DNA of 35,208 bases, from contig NZ_WHMA01000028.1 of assembly GCF_010994375.1 (NCBI RefSeq), positions 1 through 35,208 of the forward strand, read 5' to 3'. The position numbers were made by a program, and so were the translations under genes. Position 1 is the first letter of the stretch, and each line of letters begins with the position of its first letter. The stretch is from Halomonas sp. NO4 (GTDB lineage: Bacteria > Pseudomonadota > Gammaproteobacteria > Pseudomonadales > Halomonadaceae). A model generated the notes under the pieces. That model did no database searches. It worked only from the letters and a program-made list of their open reading frames with translations, and was not told where the DNA came from. Below, one piece after another: positions 16,343-24,713 of this stretch.

Positions 16343-17338
16343 TTACAGGGTCATCCCCGGCTCGATGCGATAGCCCAGGTCGGCCACCGGCTCACCGTGC
16401 GCCTCGCCGCGCAGCACGGCCAGCAGCGTGCGCGCGGCCTGCTCACCGATCGCCTGGCGCGGCGTGACCACACTGGCCAGGCGCGGGGTCATCACCTGCC
16501 CCACGTCGTGACCGTGGAAGCCGGCAATGGCCATCTGCTCCGGCACGCGGATGCCGCGCCGCAGGCACTCGAAGTAGGCGCCCACGGCAACGTCGTCGTT
16601 GGTGCAGAAGATGGCGTCCGTTGCCGGATGGGTGGCGAGGATCTCACCGAGCAGCGAGGCCCCCACGCTGTAGGAGGAGCGCTGACTGCGATGCAGGGTG
16701 ACCGGCGTCAGGTCCTTCTCGGCCATCGCCTGCCGATAGCCCTTCTCGCGCTGGCGGGTGCGCTCGTCGAGTCGCACCGCCAGGTAGAGCACGTGGCGCC
16801 GACCGCGACGGATCATCTCGCTGACCATGTCGTAGGCGGCCTGCACGTTGTCGAAGCCCACCGCGTACTGCAACGGCGGGGTACGCGAGTCCATGATCTC
16901 CACGATGGGAATGCCCGCGGTCGAGAGCATGCGCTGGGTGCGCAGGGTATGGCGACTGTCGGAGAGGATCACCCCGTCGACGTTGTAGGAGAGCAGCGAG
17001 GCGAGACTGCGCTCCTCGATCTCCTGACTGTAGCCGTAATGTGACAGCATCAGGTGGTAGCCGGCAGGCTGGGTCACCGTCTCGATGCCCACCAGCACGT
17101 CGGCGAACACCTGGTTGGTGAGCGACGGCACCAGCAGCCCAATGGAGTGGCTGGTGGCCCGCGAGAGCAGGTCCGGGGCGCGGTTGGGAATGTAGCCGAC
17201 CTGCTCGGCGGTGCTAAAGATGCGCTCGCGAAGCCCCTCGGACACGGTTGCCGGGTCGCGCAGGCAGCGGCTCACCGTCATCTTGGTGGCACCGACACGG
17301 TCGGCGATGTCCTGCAGGGTGGGGCGTCGTTTCTTCAC
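16343..17338 (-). CDS. gntR: LacI family gluconate operon repressor
   Basis: The protein has 331 residues. The LacI helix-turn-helix lies at about 7-30 (LQDIADRVGATKMTVSRCLR), followed by a hinge and a periplasmic-binding-type sensor domain. From memory it closely follows Escherichia coli GntR, including GYIPNRAPDLLS, PSLTNQVFADVL, AIAGFHGHDVGQVMTPRLAS and CTNDDVAVGAYFECLR. GntR is displaced by gluconate. The gene starts with GTG, 4 bp after the gluconokinase stop, and ends the leftward TRAP-gluconokinase operon. A palindrome of the GntR operator type lies upstream of the operon, so autoregulation of the whole unit is likely. Confidence 0.93.
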   Translation of the reverse strand: MKKRRPTLQDIADRVGATKMTVSRCLRDPATVSEGLRERIFSTAEQVGYIPNRAPDLLSRATSHSIGLLVPSLTNQVFADVLVGIETVTQPAGYHLMLSHYGYSQEIEERSLASLLSYNVDGVILSDSRHTLRTQRMLSTAGIPIVEIMDSRTPPLQYAVGFDNVQAAYDMVSEMIRRGRRHVLYLAVRLDERTRQREKGYRQAMAEKDLTPVTLHRSQRSSYSVGASLLGEILATHPATDAIFCTNDDVAVGAYFECLRRGIRVPEQMAIAGFHGHDVGQVMTPRLASVVTPRQAIGEQAARTLLAVLRGEAHGEPVADLGYRIEPGMTL

Positions 17339-17342
17339 GTCG

Positions 17343-17852
17343 TCACGATGCCGCCAGATGTCTGAGATAGCTCTCGACCAACGCTTCCGGCGGCTGGGCG
17401 ATATCCAGCGTCACCGCCTCGTCGGGGACGGGCGGTTCCAAGGCGGCCAGCTGGCTGTCGAGCATCGACTCGCCCTTGAAGAAATGCCCTTCCCGGTCGG
17501 CGAGGCGTTGCAACAGGCAGTCGCGGCTACCGCTCAGGAACAGGATGCCCAGCGCTGGATCGCCCCGGCGCAGGGTATCGCGATAGCGCCGCTTGAGCGC
17601 CGAGCAGCCGATCACCACCCCGGCATCGCGTCGCCGGTAATCGGCGAAATGCGCGGCGATGGTCTCCAGCCACTCGCGGCGATCCTCGTCGTCGAGGGGC
17701 ACGCCGCGGGCCATTTTGGCGACGCTGGCCGGGGCATGGTAATCATCACCGTCGACGAAATCGATGCCGAGCCGGTCGGCCAGCAGGCGGCCGACATGCG
17801 ACTTGCCGCAGCCCGAGACCCCCATCACCAGTATGCGCTTTGCAACCGTCAC
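17343..17852 (-). CDS. gntK: gluconokinase
   Basis: The protein has 169 residues, the normal size of GntK/IdnK. The P-loop is VMGVSGCGKSHVGR at 9-22, and the family segments DGDDYHAPASVAKMARGVPL and GCSALKRRYRDTLR follow. HFFKGESMLDSQLAALE is the conserved C-terminal part. The enzyme phosphorylates gluconate to 6-phosphogluconate for the Entner-Doudoroff or pentose phosphate route. It starts with GTG after a GAGGGGG site, 12 bp after the TRAP large permease stop, and lies between the transporter and its repressor. This strongly suggests that the transported substrate is gluconate or a related aldonate. Confidence 0.94.
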   Translation of the reverse strand: MTVAKRILVMGVSGCGKSHVGRLLADRLGIDFVDGDDYHAPASVAKMARGVPLDDEDRREWLETIAAHFADYRRRDAGVVIGCSALKRRYRDTLRRGDPALGILFLSGSRDCLLQRLADREGHFFKGESMLDSQLAALEPPVPDEAVTLDIAQPPEALVESYLRHLAAS

Positions 17853-17864
17853 ACCACCCCCTCG

Positions 17865-19148
17865 TCAGTTGCCACTCACGTCGGTCAGGTCGGGCAGCCA
17901 GGTCACCAGGCCCGGAAAGGCGATAAGGATTACCAGCACCACCAGCAGCGCCGCGTAGTAGGGCAGCATGGCGCGCACCAGCTGTTCCATCGACACCTTG
18001 CCCACGCCGCAGCCGACATAAAGACAGGTCCCCACCGGCGGCGTCAGCAGGCCGATGCCCAGCACGAAGGCCATCAGCACGCCGAAGTAGACCGGGTCGA
18101 TGCCCACCGAGGTGACGATCGGCGTGAGCATCGGCGCCATGATCACCATGGCCGGGGTGAGGTCCATGACGAAGCCCACCAGCAGCAGAAGCCCGGCAAC
18201 GATCATCAGCAGCCAGAAGGGATCCTGGGTGATCGCCTTTACCTGCTCCACCAAGGTCTGGGGCACCATGTTGATGGTCAGAAACCAGGCGATGACCGTG
18301 GCGAAGGCCAGCAGCAGCAGCACCATGCCGGTCAGGCGCGCAGTGCGCACCAGCATGCCCCACAGGTCGCGGACACGGAATTCGCGGTAGACCACCAGCG
18401 AAATGAACAGCGAATAGAGCAGCGCGGCCACCGCCGCCTCGGTGGCGGTGAACACCCCGCCGATGATGCCACCGATCACGATCACCGGCAGCAACAGCGC
18501 CAGCCAGGCGCCCTTGAAGGCCTCCCACAGCAGATCCAGGCGGAACTTTCGCGTCTGCCCGGCGTGCTCGATGCTGGCCATGATGAAGGTGGTCACCATC
18601 AGGCCGAACCCGATCAACAGCCCCGGCACGATGCCGGCAATGAACAGCCGGCTGATCGAGGTCTCGGTAACGATACCGAACAGGATCAGCGGAATCGACG
18701 GCGGAATGATGATGCCGATCACCGAGGAAACGGTGTTGATGGCGGTGGCATGGGGCGCTGAGTAGCCCTGCTGCTTCATCGAGGGAATCATCATCGAGCC
18801 GGTGGCCGCGGTGTCGGCCACCGCCGAGCCGCTGATGCCGCCGAAGAACATCGAGCCGGTGATGGCCACCTGGCCGAGCCCGCCACGGATGAAGCCGACC
18901 AGGGCACCGGCCAGCCCCATCAACCGCTGGGCGATGCCGCCGGCGCTCATCACCTCACCGACCAGGATGAAGAAGGGGATGGCCAGCAGTGGAAAGTTGT
19001 TGACCCCGCGAATCGACTGCTCGATCAGGATCGACAGCGGAATATCGGAAAGCACCGCCAGGACCACGGCGGCCACCCCCAGCCCGAAGGCAATGGGCAG
19101 GCCGATGGCAATGGAGACGAAGAGAATGCCCAGGAAGATCCACAGCAT
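17865..19148 (-). CDS. TRAP transporter large permease (DctM type)
   Basis: The protein has 427 residues and about 12 hydrophobic segments, the usual DctM size. The typical motifs are seen: PFFILVGEVMSAGGIAQRL, FGGISGSAVADTAATGSMMI and GLLTPPVGTCLYVGCG. It carries out sodium-coupled uptake together with the small permease and the binding protein. It follows the small permease gene by 3 bp and precedes gluconokinase by 12 bp, so it is a member of one operon. The substrate is inferred to be gluconate or a related sugar acid from its neighbours, not from the permease itself. Confidence 0.93.
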   Translation of the reverse strand: MLWIFLGILFVSIAIGLPIAFGLGVAAVVLAVLSDIPLSILIEQSIRGVNNFPLLAIPFFILVGEVMSAGGIAQRLMGLAGALVGFIRGGLGQVAITGSMFFGGISGSAVADTAATGSMMIPSMKQQGYSAPHATAINTVSSVIGIIIPPSIPLILFGIVTETSISRLFIAGIVPGLLIGFGLMVTTFIMASIEHAGQTRKFRLDLLWEAFKGAWLALLLPVIVIGGIIGGVFTATEAAVAALLYSLFISLVVYREFRVRDLWGMLVRTARLTGMVLLLLAFATVIAWFLTINMVPQTLVEQVKAITQDPFWLLMIVAGLLLLVGFVMDLTPAMVIMAPMLTPIVTSVGIDPVYFGVLMAFVLGIGLLTPPVGTCLYVGCGVGKVSMEQLVRAMLPYYAALLVVLVILIAFPGLVTWLPDLTDVSGN

Positions 19149-19151
19149 AAT

Positions 19152-19760
19152 TCAGGCACCTCCATCGTGTCGGGAGAGGGTATTGGGGTCGCGCATCAGG
19201 CGCAGGCACAGCCAGGCGCGCCACAGGGCCACCACGGTGATCAAGGCGGCGCAGAGCACCAGCGAGACGTTGATCAGGTTCCAGGGCACGCCGAGGATGG
19301 CGGTGCGCCCGGTGGAGCGGCTCATCACCAGGTAACCGCCCCACAGGATGATGACCATCAGGCCGGTAATGATCAGGTGCTGGAGCAGGTAAAGCGCATA
19401 GGCGGCGCGCGGCTTGAGCTTGCGCACCAGCAAGTCCACGGCGATGTGTTCGTAGCGCACGAAGGCGGCCGCCGCGCCGATGAAGATCAGCCAGATGAAC
19501 AGCATGCGCGCCAGCTCGTCGGCCCAGGGAATCGAATGGTTGAGCAGCGAGCGGCCGATCACGTTGGCCGAGACCGAGACGATCAGGGCGATGAGAATCA
19601 CCGCGATCAGTTGCTCCATGACGAGCGTGACCCAGCGGAACAGGGCCGGGCCCTGACGGGCCTCGATATCGATCTCGAGCGGCGCCCGGTTGGGGTCCTC
19701 GAGATACACCTCGGGGTCGACCGCGTCGCGGTCAGAGGACGTGGAAGAATGGGGGGTCAT
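19152..19760 (-). CDS. TRAP transporter small permease (DctQ type)
   Basis: The protein has 202 residues and four hydrophobic helices after a polar N-terminal region of about 45 residues. The family motif IPWADELARMLFIWLIFIG near residues 78-96 and the following FVRYEHIAVDLLV are typical of DctQ proteins. It forms the membrane complex with the large permease 3 bp downstream. It is separated from the binding protein gene by 60 bp that contain a strong stem-loop. The polar N-terminus is longer than in many DctQ proteins, and the start codon is not fixed by a strong ribosome site. Confidence 0.9.
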   Translation of the reverse strand: MTPHSSTSSDRDAVDPEVYLEDPNRAPLEIDIEARQGPALFRWVTLVMEQLIAVILIALIVSVSANVIGRSLLNHSIPWADELARMLFIWLIFIGAAAAFVRYEHIAVDLLVRKLKPRAAYALYLLQHLIITGLMVIILWGGYLVMSRSTGRTAILGVPWNLINVSLVLCAALITVVALWRAWLCLRLMRDPNTLSRHDGGA

Positions 19761-19772
19761 GCCGAACTCCGA

Positions 19773-19802
19773 GACAGGCCAGGGTACGGCCCCTGGCCTG
19801 TC
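19773..19802 (-). terminator. perfect intercistronic stem-loop between TRAP genes
   Basis: GACAGGCCAGGG (19773-19784) and CCCTGGCCTGTC (19791-19802) form a perfect 12-bp stem with a 6-nt loop. It lies between the binding protein stop and the small permease start, and there is no T-run. Such hairpins often protect the upstream part of the mRNA or cause partial termination, so that more binding protein than permease is made. Confidence 0.6.
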
Positions 19803-19820
19803 GTGCGCGAAGGGAGGGAA

Positions 19821-20897
19821 TTACTCGTTCATGGTCTCTTCGACGATGGCCTGGACCTCGGCGATCAGATCCTCGCCGATGCGCGGGCCCCATTCGTCGT
19901 AGACCGGCTGCACGGCCTCCTGGAACGCGGCAACCTGGTCGTCGCTGAGGCGGTTGATCTGCATGCCGCGATCCACGAGCTGCTCGCGCGACCAGTCGTC
20001 ATACTCCGCGGAGAGCTGAATCTCGTAATCCGCCGACTGGCGCGCCGCCTCCTGCACCAGCTCTTGATACTCGGGTGCCAGGCCGTCCCAGGTGCGCTCG
20101 GACATCATCATGATGAACGGCGTATAGACGTGACGCGTCTCGGAACCGTAGTCCTGCACCTCGTAGAAGTTGGAGGTCAGGATGGTGCTCCAGGGGTTCT
20201 CCTGGCCGTCGACCACGCCCTGCTCCATGGCCGAGAAGAGCTCACCGAAGGCCATCGGCGTGGGGTTGGCGCCCAGCGTCTCCCAGATGGAGAGGTGCAC
20301 CGGATTCTCCATGGTGCGGATGGTCAGCCCGCTGACATCGAGGCCCCCCACGTCCTCCGGGGTCTCCACCGGACGCACGCTGTTGGAGAGCTGACGGTAG
20401 CCGTTCTCGGAGAAGGTGAGCGCCTTGATCCCGGTGTCATCGAAGGCGTCGAGCATGCCTTGGGCGACGTCGCTCTGCATCACCGCCACAGCGGCCTCGC
20501 GGGTCGGCAGCAGGAAGGGCAGGTCGAAGACCGCCAGCTCATCGACGTAGGTGGTGGCCGGCGAGGAAGAAGGATAGCTCATGTCCAGAGTGCCGGTCTG
20601 GAGCATCTCCATCATCTGGACGTCGTCGCCGAGCTGGCTGTTGGGGAAGACGTTGACGGTGATCCGCCCCTCGGTGCGCTGGTCGAGAATCTCGGCGAAG
20701 TACTGGCTGGACAGATACTGCGGCGAACTCTCGGCCAGGCCGATCCCCATGCGCAGGGTGTGGCTGCCATGGTCACCGACCACCTCGCCGTCGATGGCGG
20801 GCGGATCGGAGAGGTCCGGCGACTGGGCATGGGCCATGCCCAGCGTGAGGGTGGCCGCGCCGGCCAGAGTGAGCGTGCAGCGCCAGATGGCTGTCAT
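19821..20897 (-). CDS. TRAP transporter substrate-binding protein (DctP type)
   Basis: The protein has 358 residues and a signal peptide of about 25 residues ending in MAHAQ. The DctP fold is shown by VNVFPNSQLGDDVQMMEML, by TIRTMENPVHLSIW, whose Arg normally binds the carboxylate of the ligand, and by MAFGELFSAMEQGVVDGQEN. The start was set at the ATG at 20897, which has AAGGAGA 8 nt upstream; the longer frame would begin with a TTG inside that region. It is the first gene of the TRAP-gntK-gntR operon. A carboxylate ligand is expected for this family, and gluconate is inferred from the operon. Confidence 0.93.
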   Translation of the reverse strand: MTAIWRCTLTLAGAATLTLGMAHAQSPDLSDPPAIDGEVVGDHGSHTLRMGIGLAESSPQYLSSQYFAEILDQRTEGRITVNVFPNSQLGDDVQMMEMLQTGTLDMSYPSSSPATTYVDELAVFDLPFLLPTREAAVAVMQSDVAQGMLDAFDDTGIKALTFSENGYRQLSNSVRPVETPEDVGGLDVSGLTIRTMENPVHLSIWETLGANPTPMAFGELFSAMEQGVVDGQENPWSTILTSNFYEVQDYGSETRHVYTPFIMMMSERTWDGLAPEYQELVQEAARQSADYEIQLSAEYDDWSREQLVDRGMQINRLSDDQVAAFQEAVQPVYDEWGPRIGEDLIAEVQAIVEETMNE

Positions 20898-21009
20898 GGC
20901 GTGTCTCCTTTGCAACGGATTGTTGTTGGCAGTTGACGATGCGGAACCGATCCGGCGAAGCCGGTCGCCGCCGGGCCCAAGCGGGCCGTTGAATGTCCGT
21001 CCTGGGAAT
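20898..21009 (-). promoter_or_regulatory. 5' leader of the TRAP operon
   Basis: About 110 bp separate the operator from the binding protein start. The leader holds two small hairpins, CCGGC-GAA-GCCGG at 20952-20964 and GGCCC-AAGC-GGGCC at 20974-20987. No known riboswitch was recognised. The promoter boxes are not clear; TAACAA within the operator could be a -10 box but lacks a good -35 partner. Confidence 0.3.
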
Positions 21010-21023
21010 TGTTACCGGTAACA
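21010..21023. promoter_or_regulatory. GntR operator palindrome
   Basis: TGTTACCGGTAACA is a perfect 14-bp palindrome with the central CG pair expected for LacI-family sites. It matches the ATGTTACC half-sites remembered for the Escherichia coli GntR operator. It lies 113 bp upstream of the binding protein gene of the TRAP-gntK-gntR operon and about 157 bp upstream of the divergent C45 gene. A second copy was not found in the window. Confidence 0.75.
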
Positions 21024-21179
21024 TTCCTCTCGAACTTAGTTCCGCCCGCCGGGGGTGTCAATGCGCAATGCCACGCTTACGACCAAGGTCGGATTCGCTC
21101 CGGCCCGGTCCGTTACAGACATGACAGGGCAGCCCCCAGCCTTCAGAGTAGCCCTATTCCCCGACCCCGGAATCGCCAC

Positions 21180-22205
21180 ATGAACGACGACACTCCACTG
21201 GACTGGCTCGAGACCCGAGGCAGCCACCATGCGCTCGGCCTGGCCCTCGGCCGCAAGGGACGGGCGGCCGTCCACGAACGGTTGCGCCACAGCGATCTCT
21301 GGCGCGCCATCGTCGCCCAGGCCGATACCCCCGCGGTGGCTCGCATGCACGCCCGTAGCGAGCGCCACTTTCCCTGGGTGATGGCGGAACTACGCGGCCT
21401 GGCGGAGGGGCTCGACCTGCCGCTGGGCGAGGTACTTGCCTGGCACTGCCGCGGCGAGCTGCTGGCCAGCGCTCCGGAGGGCTGCACCACCCTGCTGCTG
21501 CCCGGCGACACGCCTTGCCTGGCCCACAACGAGGACGGCCTGCCCTGTCTCGACGGCACGGCGTTTCTGGTTCACGCCCGGCCGGATGACCAGCCCGGCT
21601 TCCTGTCGTTCTGCTATCCCGGCTCCCTGCCGGGCCACACCTTCGCCCTGACCCAGACCGGCCTGGTACAGACCGTCAACAACCTGCGCCTGACCGGCAT
21701 CGTGCCCGAGGTGCCGCGCATGGTGCTGGGCCGCGCCATGCTCGCCCAGCCCTCGGTGGCCGGGGTACTCGAACTGCTCGAGGCTGCCCCGGCCAGCGCC
21801 GGTTTCCACTTCAGCCTCGCCCGGCTCGGCGAAGCGGGCCTGACCAGCGTGGAGTTCGGCGGCGGCACGATGCGCCACCGTCCGGTCTCCACTCCGCAGC
21901 TGCACGCCAATCACACGCTCTACCACCCAGCCGGCCAGGTCACCACCCGCTCATCGGCGGACCGTCAGCGCCGCGGTGAGGCCCTTCTCGCCGCCGGCGT
22001 GCGCGACCCGCTCGCCCTGCTGCGCGACACCGGCGGCGACGGCCTGCCCATCTACCGCCGCGCGCCCGACGACCCCGACGAGGAGAACACTCTCGCCACC
22101 GCCTGCTTTCGGCTGCTGCCCGACGACGTGGCCTGGGAGGTCCATCCCCCAGGACAGGCCCGCCACTGGCGCGGCACCCTGCGCTCGTTGTTCGCGTGCG
22201 GGTGA
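21180..22205 (+). CDS. C45 family autoproteolytic acyltransferase/hydrolase
   Basis: The protein has 341 residues. It resembles the Ntn-hydrolase family C45 (acyl-CoA:6-aminopenicillanate acyltransferase-like). EGCTTLLLPG at 100-109 places the likely nucleophile at Cys102, preceded by LGEVLAWHCRGEL. HNEDGL, SFCYPGSLPGHTFALTQTGL and the VNNLRL segment are family features. Members cleave themselves at the Gly-Cys bond and then act on amides; bacterial relatives mostly have unknown substrates. No signal peptide is seen. The start is chosen by the conserved N-terminus; the frame is open further upstream through the TRAP operator and is not coding there. It diverges from the TRAP operon. Confidence 0.85.
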   Translation: MNDDTPLDWLETRGSHHALGLALGRKGRAAVHERLRHSDLWRAIVAQADTPAVARMHARSERHFPWVMAELRGLAEGLDLPLGEVLAWHCRGELLASAPEGCTTLLLPGDTPCLAHNEDGLPCLDGTAFLVHARPDDQPGFLSFCYPGSLPGHTFALTQTGLVQTVNNLRLTGIVPEVPRMVLGRAMLAQPSVAGVLELLEAAPASAGFHFSLARLGEAGLTSVEFGGGTMRHRPVSTPQLHANHTLYHPAGQVTTRSSADRQRRGEALLAAGVRDPLALLRDTGGDGLPIYRRAPDDPDEENTLATACFRLLPDDVAWEVHPPGQARHWRGTLRSLFACG

Positions 22206-22357
22206 TGCCGCGCTGAGCCTCAGCCCACCGCACCAGAGGCTTCTTGGGAGGCGAGCCAATCGGCACAACAGCTATGCTGAGGGTATGGAATCAATGCACG
22301 AAGGGAGGCATCTCATTTCGTCGATCATCGGCCCCCGTGGCCGAAGGAGCACATCCC

Positions 22358-22828
22358 ATGGCCATCCCCATGACCCTAAGGGAGTATCTCAGGGCCTGCG
22401 ACATCGACTACGAGGAGGTGAAGCACCCCCGGGAAGTGAGCACCAGCCGCCTGGCCCAGCAAGTCCACGTCACCGGTGACCAGCTGGCCAAGGCCGTCAT
22501 GGTCCATGGCGACTCGGGATATCGCGTCGCCGTGCTACCCAGCAGCTGTGACGCCGATCTCGACAAGCTCTCGCAGCTGTTCAACGAGAAGGTCGATCTC
22601 GCGTCCGAAGACGAGATCGTCAGCCGCTTCAGCGACTGCGACCCCGGCGCCACCATCCCCGTGGGCCAGGCCTACGGGTTGCAGGTCTACATCGACGACC
22701 TGCTTCGCCAACAGCCGGACATCTACTTCGATGCCGGCGACCACGAGACCCTGCTGCACATGAGCGGCAATGAATTCGAGCGCCTGATGGGCAACAGCCC
22801 CCACGGCGCCTTCAGCCGCCCCCACTGA
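22358..22828 (+). CDS. YbaK/EbsC-type aminoacyl-tRNA deacylase
   Basis: The protein has 156 residues, the length of YbaK and ProX proteins. TSRLAQQVHVTGDQLAKAVM at 29-48 includes the lysine (Lys45) that is essential in this family. DPGATIPVGQAYGLQVYIDD near residues 94-113 is the second conserved block. The proteins hydrolyse mischarged tRNA, for example Cys-tRNA(Pro) or Ala-tRNA(Pro); which one applies here cannot be told. The start is fixed by AAGGAG 8 nt upstream. It stands alone, followed by a GC-rich hairpin. Confidence 0.87.
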   Translation: MAIPMTLREYLRACDIDYEEVKHPREVSTSRLAQQVHVTGDQLAKAVMVHGDSGYRVAVLPSSCDADLDKLSQLFNEKVDLASEDEIVSRFSDCDPGATIPVGQAYGLQVYIDDLLRQQPDIYFDAGDHETLLHMSGNEFERLMGNSPHGAFSRPH

Positions 22829-22847
22829 CGGCCAGGGGCTCTTCTCT

Positions 22848-22880
22848 CACGCGGCCGCGGCGTCCCGTCGCGGCCGCGTG
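22848..22880 (+). terminator. GC-rich hairpin after the YbaK-type gene
   Basis: CACGCGGCCGCG (22848-22859) and CGCGGCCGCGTG (22869-22880) form a perfect 12-bp stem with a 9-nt loop, 20 bp after the stop codon. No T-run follows. It probably ends the transcript or stabilises its 3' end. Confidence 0.5.
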
Positions 22881-22952
22881 CGTTGAAGGGTCCCGGAAAT
22901 TCATTCGGACCCGCCGCTTGCCCCGGCACGCCTCCCCGCCTACACCTTGAGC

Positions 22953-24713
22953 ATGGAGACGCATCCCGCACGCCAGGCAGCCGCCCGTGGCCCGATGGGC
23001 GTCGTGCGCTTCCTGGCACTGGTGCTGCTGGGAGCGCTGGTCGGCGGTGTGGCGGCCGTGCTGGCGGCGGGGTTCGTCAACGCGGTGCTGTGGCTCAACG
23101 AGGTGCTGCTGATCTCGCCGCGCAGCCGCATGATGTTCGACCGACCCGACCTGCTGCTGATCGCCACCGTGGCAGTGCCCGCCCTGGGCGGCCTCACGGT
23201 GGGGCTCTTGCACCGCGCCATTGCCGAGCGGCGCGCCCACACCCCGGCCGACGTCATCGCCGCGGTCCAGACCCGGCGCGGCCGCCTGCCGGCGCGTGCC
23301 GGCAGCCTCTCGGCGCTCTCCGCCCTGGTCTCGCTGGGTGCCGGCGCCTCGGTGGGCCAGTATGGCCCCCTGGTGCACCTGGGCGCGTCCCTCGGCTCGC
23401 TGGGCGCGCGGCTGCTACGCCTGGGCCGCTCGGAGGACAACATCACCATCGCCTGTGGCGTGGCGGCGGCCATCGCCACCGCCTTCAACGCCCCCCTGGC
23501 GGGCATCGTCTTCGCCCACGAAGTGGTGCTGCGCCACTACGCCCTGCGGGCCTTCGCCCCCATCGCCGCGGCCGCCATCGTCGGCTACGTGATCGCCACC
23601 AGCGTGCTGGAGCGCGGCGCGCTGTTCCACGTCGCCGACACCGCCGTGCCGCAGCCCTGGGAGTTTGCGCTCTTTCTCGCCATCGGCGGCCTCGGCGCCC
23701 TGGTCGCCGGTGCCTACATGCGCGCCATCCTCACGGTCGGCCGCCTCGCTGCGCGCCTGCCCCTGGCACCTAGCCTGCGCCCGGCGGCGGCGGGCGCCGT
23801 GCTGGGTGTCACCGCCCTGTGGGTGCCGGACATCCTGGGCATCGGCCAGGAGACCCTGCGCTTCGCCACCATCGCCGGCGCCTACGGCAGCGGCGAGCTG
23901 GTGGTCGTGCTGGTGCTCAAGATCGCCGCCACGGCGCTGTGCCTGGGCATGGGCTTCAGCGGCGGCGTATTCAGCCCGGCACTGGTCATCGGTACTCTGT
24001 TCGGCGCGCTGTGCGGCAGCTTGGTAGGCGAACTCGGCGCCCTCTCCGCAGACACCTTTGTCTACTACGCCGTGTGCGGCATGGTGGCCGTGACCGCCCC
24101 GGTGATCGGCGCGCCCTTGACCAGCCTGCTGATCGTCTTCGAACTCACCGGCAGCTACGCCCTGACCACTGCCGCCCTGGCCAGCGTCACGCTCGCCAGC
24201 CCCATCGCCGCCCAGCTGTTCGGCCGCTCGCTGTTCGACATCCAGCTTCAGGCGCGCGGGCTGGACCTCTCCGCGGGACGGGGGCGGGCGGTGCTCCAGG
24301 GCATGCCGGTGGGCGAGCACCTCAGCCGCGACGGCGTGACCCTGGCACCGGGCGTCGCGGTGGAGAATGCCGTGGCGCAGCTGGGCCGGGCCGGCCACGG
24401 CGAGGCGTACCTGGTCGACTCGGCGGGCCGCTACCGCGGCTGCGTGACCCTGGCCGACCTGGAGGCGGCAAGGCTGGCCGGCGACCGCGCCACGGTGGGC
24501 GAGGTCGCCACCACCGAGCGCCCGGTACTGACGCCCGACAGCTCGCTGTGGGACGCCATGGCCTCGCTCGAGGGAGTGACCGGGGAAGCGCTGCCGGTGG
24601 TCGACGCCGCCGACGGCGAGACCTTCCTGGGCGTGGTGTTCGAGGCACGCATCGCCCGCGCCTACCTGGCTCACAGCGACGAACTCCGACGGGAGGAGCA
24701 TGGCACCGGCTAG
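22953..24713 (+). CDS. ClC family chloride channel-like protein with CBS region
   Basis: The protein has 586 residues. Residues about 15-430 form the ClC membrane part, with FNAPLAGIVFAHE at 178-190 and FSGGVFSPALVIGTLFG as the second selectivity segment. Residues about 450-580 resemble a CBS pair. The gating motif, GREGP in most ClC proteins, reads GQYGP at 135-139, so the gating glutamate is replaced by Tyr137. The internal proton glutamate is Val191, as in animal ClC channels. The first chloride motif (GSGIP) reads HTPAD. This suggests passive anion conduction rather than proton exchange. The gene overlaps the next one by 14 bp. The ATG lacks a clear ribosome site; a TTG lies 6 bp upstream. 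Confidence 0.88.
   Translation: METHPARQAAARGPMGVVRFLALVLLGALVGGVAAVLAAGFVNAVLWLNEVLLISPRSRMMFDRPDLLLIATVAVPALGGLTVGLLHRAIAERRAHTPADVIAAVQTRRGRLPARAGSLSALSALVSLGAGASVGQYGPLVHLGASLGSLGARLLRLGRSEDNITIACGVAAAIATAFNAPLAGIVFAHEVVLRHYALRAFAPIAAAAIVGYVIATSVLERGALFHVADTAVPQPWEFALFLAIGGLGALVAGAYMRAILTVGRLAARLPLAPSLRPAAAGAVLGVTALWVPDILGIGQETLRFATIAGAYGSGELVVVLVLKIAATALCLGMGFSGGVFSPALVIGTLFGALCGSLVGELGALSADTFVYYAVCGMVAVTAPVIGAPLTSLLIVFELTGSYALTTAALASVTLASPIAAQLFGRSLFDIQLQARGLDLSAGRGRAVLQGMPVGEHLSRDGVTLAPGVAVENAVAQLGRAGHGEAYLVDSAGRYRGCVTLADLEAARLAGDRATVGEVATTERPVLTPDSSLWDAMASLEGVTGEALPVVDAADGETFLGVVFEARIARAYLAHSDELRREEHGTG

Noticed and set aside
17211..18761. Rightward 516-codon open frame opposite gntK and the TRAP large permease
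   Set aside because: It is antisense to two clear genes; its His- and Gln-rich composition is what antisense reading of membrane protein codons gives.
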